64,000 nt of DNA. It comes from Omphiscola glabra (taxonomy: Eukaryota; Mollusca; Gastropoda; Lymnaeidae). The stretch lies in NCBI GenBank assembly GCA_964017045.1, contig OZ024798.1, positions 24,765,347 through 24,829,346 on the forward strand. Direction: 5' to 3'. The notes below the pieces were generated by a model, which saw nothing but the letters and a program-made list of their open reading frames with translations, was not told the DNA's origin and did not search any database. A program made the translations under genes and the position numbers. Shown piece after piece: positions 59,401 through 64,000 of this stretch (positions within the stretch are counted from its first letter, which is position 1; every line of letters begins with the position of its first letter).

Positions 59401-62400
59401 GCTCTCCCAACAACCCCATCAAGCTCTCCCAACAACCCCATCAAGCTCTCCCAACAACCCCATCAAGCTCTCCCAACAACCACATCGACCTCTCCCAACA
59501 ACCACATCGACCTCTCCCAACAACCACATCGACCTCTCCCAACAACCCCATCAAGCTCTCCCAACAACCACATCGAGCTCTCCCAACAACCACATCAAGC
59601 TCTCCCAACAACCACATCGACCTCTCCCAACAACCATATCAAGATATTCCAACATTCACATCATCCTCTTCAATCAACCACATCGACCTCTACCGACAAC
59701 CACACCGACCTATTCCAACAACCACATCGACTTCTTCCAACAAAGGTTTCAAATTTATGAGTCGTGATGGTTCATGCTTTTGCTGTTTTGGGGGGGGGGG
59801 GGTGATAATTATTTAGACTTCATATGTAAACTATTTTTTTTTTAAATTCTCACTAATGTTATGCGAGTCATGCGGATATCACCAAATATTTACAGAAGAA
59901 ACTGTCACATGACTCACAGTAATTCTTTGCAATGTAAACTAAATCGCCCGTTTATTTCATGTTTAATTTATAAATTAACCAGTTTGAAATCCGAGTAATT
60001 TTGAACTTCATTATTTCCAAATATGTGATAGCCATTAAACATATACATATTATATACATTTATATTAAGTGTATATTTTGTTTGTATTTTTAATAGGTAT
60101 AAATGTTTCCTTGATTGATTAATGTTTTTATAAAGAAGTTACAAATTATAGTCGATTAATTTTTTTACAATAAAAAAACCCAACATGTTCCACAACAGTG
60201 GCATTCTGTTCATTTTTAGAGTTTTGTTTTAACGTTATGGCTAAATATGGTCGGTCTACAATGACGTTTTCTCTAATCTCGAGGCATTGAGTTTGTTTAC
60301 AGGCACGAACACAGGTACGAAGTATAAGTAAGGTCAGAATTTAAAAAAAAAAAAAAAATTACACACATTACCTGAACCGTACAGCAGGTATTGAAGGTAT
60401 GGCCACACACTGTAGAAGCCATCAAGCGTGACGGTGACGGAATCGTTGACCTTGACCCCTACGTCGAACAGCATGTGATCCTGGAGGTTCTCGCCCACCG
60501 GGAGATCAGCCACGACCGGGATCTATCGGCGTAAAAAAAATGAAAAAGTTCAGGACGTGACGACGACACGAAACAAGGAAACATCGCGTATGAAATCAGT
60601 ACATTTAATTACTTGTGTGAGCGTACAGCGATAAAATAGGGCTGACATTTTTAGCTGAGCGTGATTCAAACTTCCAATGCATGCCACACCTTCAGGTCTT
60701 CCAGATGTTTCTTGGGCCCGACTCCAGACAGCATGAGAATCTGCGGAGACCCGACGGCACCACCAGATACAATGACCTCTCTCTGGGCGTTGACGACATA
60801 TTTTCTTCCGTTTCTGATGAGCTGAACGCCTGTAGCCCGCTGGTTCTCAATGATGACCTATAGAGAAGGGTCAATAGTTAGCTACAAACAAATTAAGAAT
60901 GTTCACATTTGAACAAAAAAAAAAAAACTTTTAAAAAACCTTAAAATTAAAAGCATCTAAAAGTATAATTTTTGTTCACAGGCGCTCTACCGATATTAAT
61001 TGCAAGGCTATTTTGTTTTAATGTATGACTTCAGTAAACAAAAATAATGATAATGGGGTATGGGACGATTCGCTACCGCCATTTCGCCTAATGGGGATTT
61101 CGCTAACCGGCCATTTTGCTGACGGCCAATTTACTGATGTTTGATAAAGAAATTATTTAAAGACAAAGGTGCTATTTAAAAACACGCAGGAGATTCTAAA
61201 AATGGTGAAGTTTCCACAAACATCTGTCTTTATAAACGTGGAAGTTGGTTTGTGGTCTTTTGCTTCTTTTATATTACTTTCTTTGTTAGATCCACATAAG
61301 CGCTTGCGTGGATTAATGGATACGAATTATATTTTAATGGATATTTCTTACCACTTTGAAACGGATGCCCGACGAATTTCCCCTCACCAGGGACGTCATT
61401 TTGGGTTGGGCACATGCCCCCCCCCCCTTTCTGAATTTGCAGGTTTCATTTAAATAGCTATGTTCTGTGGCGCCTCCATTAATAAACAACTTAACAAGCT
61501 GACCAAGTTATGGTTCCCCACCCCCTCCCGAAAAAACCTGAAATGACGCCCCAGCTACTCACGCCGATTAAGCCCTCCTCCGACAAAAGCCTCTAGACAA
61601 AAGTTAAGTTGGAAACAGCCCCCTTCTCTTTGACCAGTTTTGGGTAATAGCGTTAGTATTTGGTAAAATGGCCGAGGCGAATCATCAGAGAACGTCAGTA
61701 AAAATTGTCGCAGAATTTTTACAACACATTAAAAAACAGTACGTGCTGTGGACGAGAAGAGTCGACGGTATTGAAGAAAACAAGGAAGGAAATGAAGAGA
61801 CAGACTGAACCGATGCGTGGATACCATGCTAAATTTTTGAAGAAGAAAACCTGCTTACCTTAGTCACGTGGGAGTGTATGGCCACATGCAAATTGGGTCG
61901 GTCCAGCACTGGATGGATGAACGCATGGCTTGATGCCCAGCGCTGATCATTCTTTGAGTTGACTTGTGAATGGAAAATTCCTATGACGTAAAATACGAGA
62001 CGAGTTAATTCCTCCTTTGAATATAATTTAGGAAAATAATTACCAAAAAAAAAAAGAATTACAAAAAAAAAAAAAAAAAAAAAAAGAGAAAATCGTTCTC
62101 GAAAATTATTTTTTTACAACATTGTATTATGACCATCTGTAACTAACTTCATAACCTGAATAAAAACATTGCATATGATATATGTCACTTCTTAGCTAAT
62201 AAAACACATACGATTACTGTTAGATGATCGAAAATCAATGAAAAATGTTTGACAACAGTAAGGTTTGCTAGTGTCCACAGCATAAGATTCGCGGGTTCAG
62301 TGAGGCGACAAGAGATTGTTACTTCTGTGAACGACTCGTTTATTTTTAATGTCTTAATTTAATTTCGGTATTTTTATATTTGTTTTTCGGCAAATCTTTT

Positions 62401-64000
62401 ATCATCAGTGGCACCGAAGTCGATGTAAATCATCTGTTATATCTGGTATAAGGAATGCGGGTATTAACAAGTTTTTGCCAAGCGTTTCCAGTGAGGTCGG
62501 ATAGGAATGATGATTTTTTAGAAGATTGTAAAAAAAAAAGAGCTAAAATTTATTTTTAGAACTGTCAAAGCAACTTTATACCCTGTTACATTTGGACACC
62601 ACCCTGTGGTACATGACACCCGTAACGCTCTTGGTGGGAAACCTTTATTTACTACTAGGGACCAGATTGAGACAATACGTGTTATCAATGAGTTGAGCTT
62701 ATTCTAAGCAACTTTGTTTTATTTTTGGAAACTTCTTCTTCTTTCCGCAACAAACGACCAGTTCATCAAATCAATGAAATCAACTCCACACAGTGTACAG
62801 CGTGGTTAGACACATTAGCAGCTGAGCTACTGTTTCACATAATACTGCTTCATATTTGAAAGCATTTTATTTTATGAAATGATCATAATACAAAACATTG
62901 GAGTTTTAGAAGAAAAAGAAAGAAATGCTTTCTCTTTGAAATAAGTGATAAACCATTTTGTATATTTCAAAAGTGAATGAATCATCGGTTTCAAATCTGA
63001 TAACTAGAAACCCGATTACTTGGTGGTATTGTTACTTTGAAATATATATATATATATATATTTGCTGCTCACAGAAGTCACATTAGATGTTGTTGCAAAT
63101 TATGTCTCGAAAGCCTGAAAATCTGTTCATTGCCAATCATCTACAGTAAAAAAAAAAGTTTCTAACGAGAGGCAATTGTTCAGTTCGAACATTATCTGTT
63201 TTTTTCCCGAAGCATCAGAGAAGAATGTATAACTTCAGACCAGTGTCGTACATAACCCTGGAGCGTAGGAGGGTTTCTATTGAACAGTACATGTACGGTA
63301 TTTACTCAAGGTACGCAAATGTTTCAGACACTTCATGTTACTGACAACTGCATGTTACTGACAACTGTATGTGAATGACAACTGCATGTTAGTGACAACT
63401 GAATTTTACAACCACGGCCGCCCGGAAATTTCATCCGCAATAATTCGAAAGAAAAGTTATGTTTTTCGCTAAAAGCAAATCTCTGTCATGTAACATTATC
63501 ACACTGTATAAAGAGAAGTGTAATCTCATATAACTTCGCTGCGTGTTGAATTACATTATTCCCAAATGCTAGGACTTCGTGTGTGAATTCCTTAATTCTC
63601 CAAAAAAAAGTACACAATTCTAGTAGAGACACACAAGGTTGGCAGACAGTTCCATTGGCCAGCACTTTGACCGCGATGGAATTATGAGAAAGAGAAGGAG
63701 TGAGAGAGAGAGAGAGAGAGAGTGAGAATGAGAGAGAGAAAGATAGAGAGAAAGAGAGGGAGATACAAAGAGAGGAGTATAGAGCGAGAGAGAGAGCAAA
63801 AGAGAGAGATATGTGTATAGGAGACATAGTCAGAGAGTATATTAAAGTGAGCTTGTGCCATTTGAGACTCCTAAGTCTTTTACCTTCCATGGTTTTGCCA
63901 TTGTAATCCAGATTGTTTGGGTAGCCAACAGTACCAGCAGCTTGAATGAGTATGTCGGTGATTGGCTGACCTTTGATGTGATTGATGGTAATCTCCCCTT
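50462..64000 (-). CDS. GMC oxidoreductase gene C, 5' end beyond the window (exons 4-11)
   Basis: Exons in transcript order: 63884-64000 (exon 4, cut by the window edge), 61859-61980, 60690-60857, 60372-60522, 55798-55949, 53012-53189, 51401-51626 and 50462-50612 (stop TAA). Exons 5-11 have the same lengths and phases as in genes A and B. GMC signature 2 reads [15 protein letters not shown], the catalytic His lies in [10 protein letters not shown] and the C-terminal Asn in SGNTNAP. The FAD-binding exon and signature 1 lie outside the window. Amino-acid changes against A and B are scattered and conservative (for example [19 protein letters not shown]), making C the most divergent of the three. 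The frame is open throughout. Introns are large: intron 7 is 4.4 kb because of a 22-bp minisatellite, and intron 8 holds a mariner, a solo LTR and two MITEs. Intron 4 (61981-63883) shows only simple repeats. A single exon 5 donor is present, with no repeat array. Confidence 0.9.
50925..50975 (+). repeat. 11-bp repeat, about 5 copies, intron 10 of gene C
   Basis: The unit is GTTAGGGGTGA. Confidence 0.8.
51008..51123. mobile_element. hAT-like MITE (116 bp), intron 10 of gene C
   Basis: The ends CAGGGGTGGGCAAC and GTTTCCCACCCTTG are imperfect inverted repeats. Flanking 8-mers AGTTAGAC and ATGTCGAC match at only five positions, so the duplication is decayed or the borders are slightly off. Confidence 0.5.
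52643..52792 (+). repeat. 30-bp minisatellite, 5 copies, intron 9 of gene C
   Basis: The unit is CAGTGAGCCTAGCCCTAGCC plus TGGGGTACTG. It is followed at about 52811-52861 by a TAA/TGA trinucleotide run. Confidence 0.95.
53368..53551. mobile_element. hAT-like MITE, CAGGGCCGTCATTT family, copy 1, intron 8 of gene C
   Basis: The ends CAGGGCCGTCATTT and AAATGACGTTCCTG are inverted repeats. The 8-bp flanks AGCAGCAC and CATAGCAC match at five positions. A relative with the same ends lies at 61388-61554. Confidence 0.65.
54093..55291. mobile_element. mariner-like DNA transposon, interrupted by a solo LTR; defective
   Basis: The right terminal repeat (read inward, CAGGGTGGGCCAATAAAAGT and on through GAGAACATCTCGT) is matched by a left repeat, CAGGGTG at 54093-54099 continuing at 54658 after the inserted LTR. 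With the LTR set aside, TA flanks both ends (54091-54092 and 55292-55293). The plus strand at about 54780-55145 encodes the C-terminal half of a transposase. [15 protein letters not shown] contains one catalytic Asp and [17 protein letters not shown] contains a further motif. [11 protein letters not shown] ends it. The N-terminal half is absent and one stop (TAG after FTTV) interrupts it. It lies in intron 8 of gene C. Confidence 0.88.
54100..54652 (+). mobile_element. Solo LTR (553 bp) nested in the mariner
   Basis: It begins TGTTGTGAACTAG and ends GGCCGTAACA, the TG...CA form of an LTR with short inverted ends (TGTT/AACA). The 5-bp target duplication GGGTG is at 54095-54099 and 54653-54657. 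A TATA-like GTATAAAAG (about 54286) and AATAAA (about 54508) are in the expected order. No internal retroelement genes remain. This is probably a Ty3/gypsy-type LTR left by recombination; the family is inferred from the 5-bp duplication and layout. Confidence 0.82.
55417..55583. mobile_element. hAT (Charlie-like) MITE (167 bp), intron 8 of gene C
   Basis: The ends CAGTGGTTCTCAACC and GGTTGAGAACCGCTG are inverted repeats of a well-known hAT type. The flanks GCTTAGCT (55409-55416) and GGTTAGCT (55584-55591) match at 7 of 8 positions. Confidence 0.82.
55981..59745 (-). repeat. 22-bp minisatellite, about 170 copies (3.7 kb), intron 7 of gene C
   Basis: The unit is CTCTCCCAACAACCCCATCA plus AG, with common variants ACCACATC, TCGAC, TCAAC and TGGAC. 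Edge units are diverged (TTTCCAACAACC at the left, ATTCCAACATTC at the right). The core is nearly uniform. As 22 is not a multiple of three and no phase contains a stop, all three plus frames stay open for 0.8-1.25 thousand codons. These are not genes. The array ends about 32 bp from the exon 8 acceptor. Confidence 0.97.
61388..61554. mobile_element. hAT-like MITE, CAGGGACGTCATTT family, copy 2, intron 5 of gene C
   Basis: The ends CAGGGACGTCATTT and AAATGACGCCCCAG are inverted. The flanks CCCCTCAC and CTACTCAC match at 6 of 8 positions. The interior shares a C-rich run and CCTGAAATGACG with the copy at 53368-53551. Confidence 0.65.
63695..63815 (+). repeat. GA-rich microsatellite, intron 4 of gene C
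   Basis: A GAGAGA-type run lies about 70 bp from exon 4. It produces spurious Arg/Glu- or Leu/Ser-rich open frames. Confidence 0.9.

Noticed and set aside
56052..59816. A 1254-codon plus-strand open frame and nested 871- and 788-codon frames
   Set aside because: They are produced by a 22-bp tandem repeat without stops in any phase. All three frames are open, the sequence lies in an intron of gene C, and there is no start context or non-repeat domain.
63486..63890. 134-codon minus frame and 68-codon plus frame over the GA tract
   Set aside because: They are microsatellite translations next to exon 4 of gene C.

Overview
This window looks like nuclear DNA from an animal. Genes are split by many introns with canonical GT/AG sites, the long intergenic space is AT-rich, and tandem minisatellites, hAT and mariner MITEs, non-LTR retrotransposon remains and a solo LTR are everywhere. 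No bacterial operon, rRNA, convincing tRNA or CRISPR array is present. The mix of a tandem GMC-oxidoreductase family, small secreted-peptide genes and this repeat style fits a mollusc, possibly a gastropod. That placement is inference; nothing here fixes the species.

Left third (1-20.8 kb, plus strand): two closely related small secreted-peptide genes, called SP1 (2437-4936) and SP2 (10428-12926) here, lie in two copies of a roughly 3.8 kb duplicated block. Each has four coding exons, a TATA box, a perfect upstream CRE-like palindrome and a 3' polyadenylation signal. A third, more divergent gene, SP3 (from 14125), shares the layout: signal peptide in exon 1, phase-1 introns, and a second exon ending in an Ile/Leu/Gln-rich helix. 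I do not recognise the family. A dead LINE (7.9-9.4 kb) and several MITEs separate the genes, and minisatellites fill their introns.

Right two thirds (22.4-64 kb, minus strand): three tandem paralogues of a GMC-family FAD oxidoreductase (glucose/choline dehydrogenase-like). Gene A (22458-32443) and gene B (37823-45038) are complete, with 11 coding exons each and predicted proteins of 610 and 607 residues. Gene C runs from 50462 past the right edge at 64000, with exons 4-11 present. Exon lengths 2-11 and all phases are the same wherever they can be compared. The FAD-binding Gly motif, both GMC signatures, the catalytic His and the Asn near the C terminus are kept, so A and B look functional. 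Introns carry an antisense RTE-like LINE, DNA transposons, a mariner with a solo LTR nested in it, and a 3.7 kb array of a 22-bp unit.

Most notable structures: (i) a minisatellite in gene A and gene B grown from the exon-5 splice donor itself, giving serial decoy donors; (ii) a 90-bp perfect inverted repeat bracketing an uninterrupted reverse-transcriptase frame at 48.06-49.77 kb; (iii) a solo LTR with 5-bp target duplication inserted in the left terminal repeat of a mariner; (iv) several hAT MITEs with perfect or near-perfect 8-bp target duplications, some of which date the gene duplications; (v) a displaced 43-bp piece of exon 4 inside intron 2 of gene A. All gene models were made by eye from splice signals and paralogue comparison and have no transcript support.
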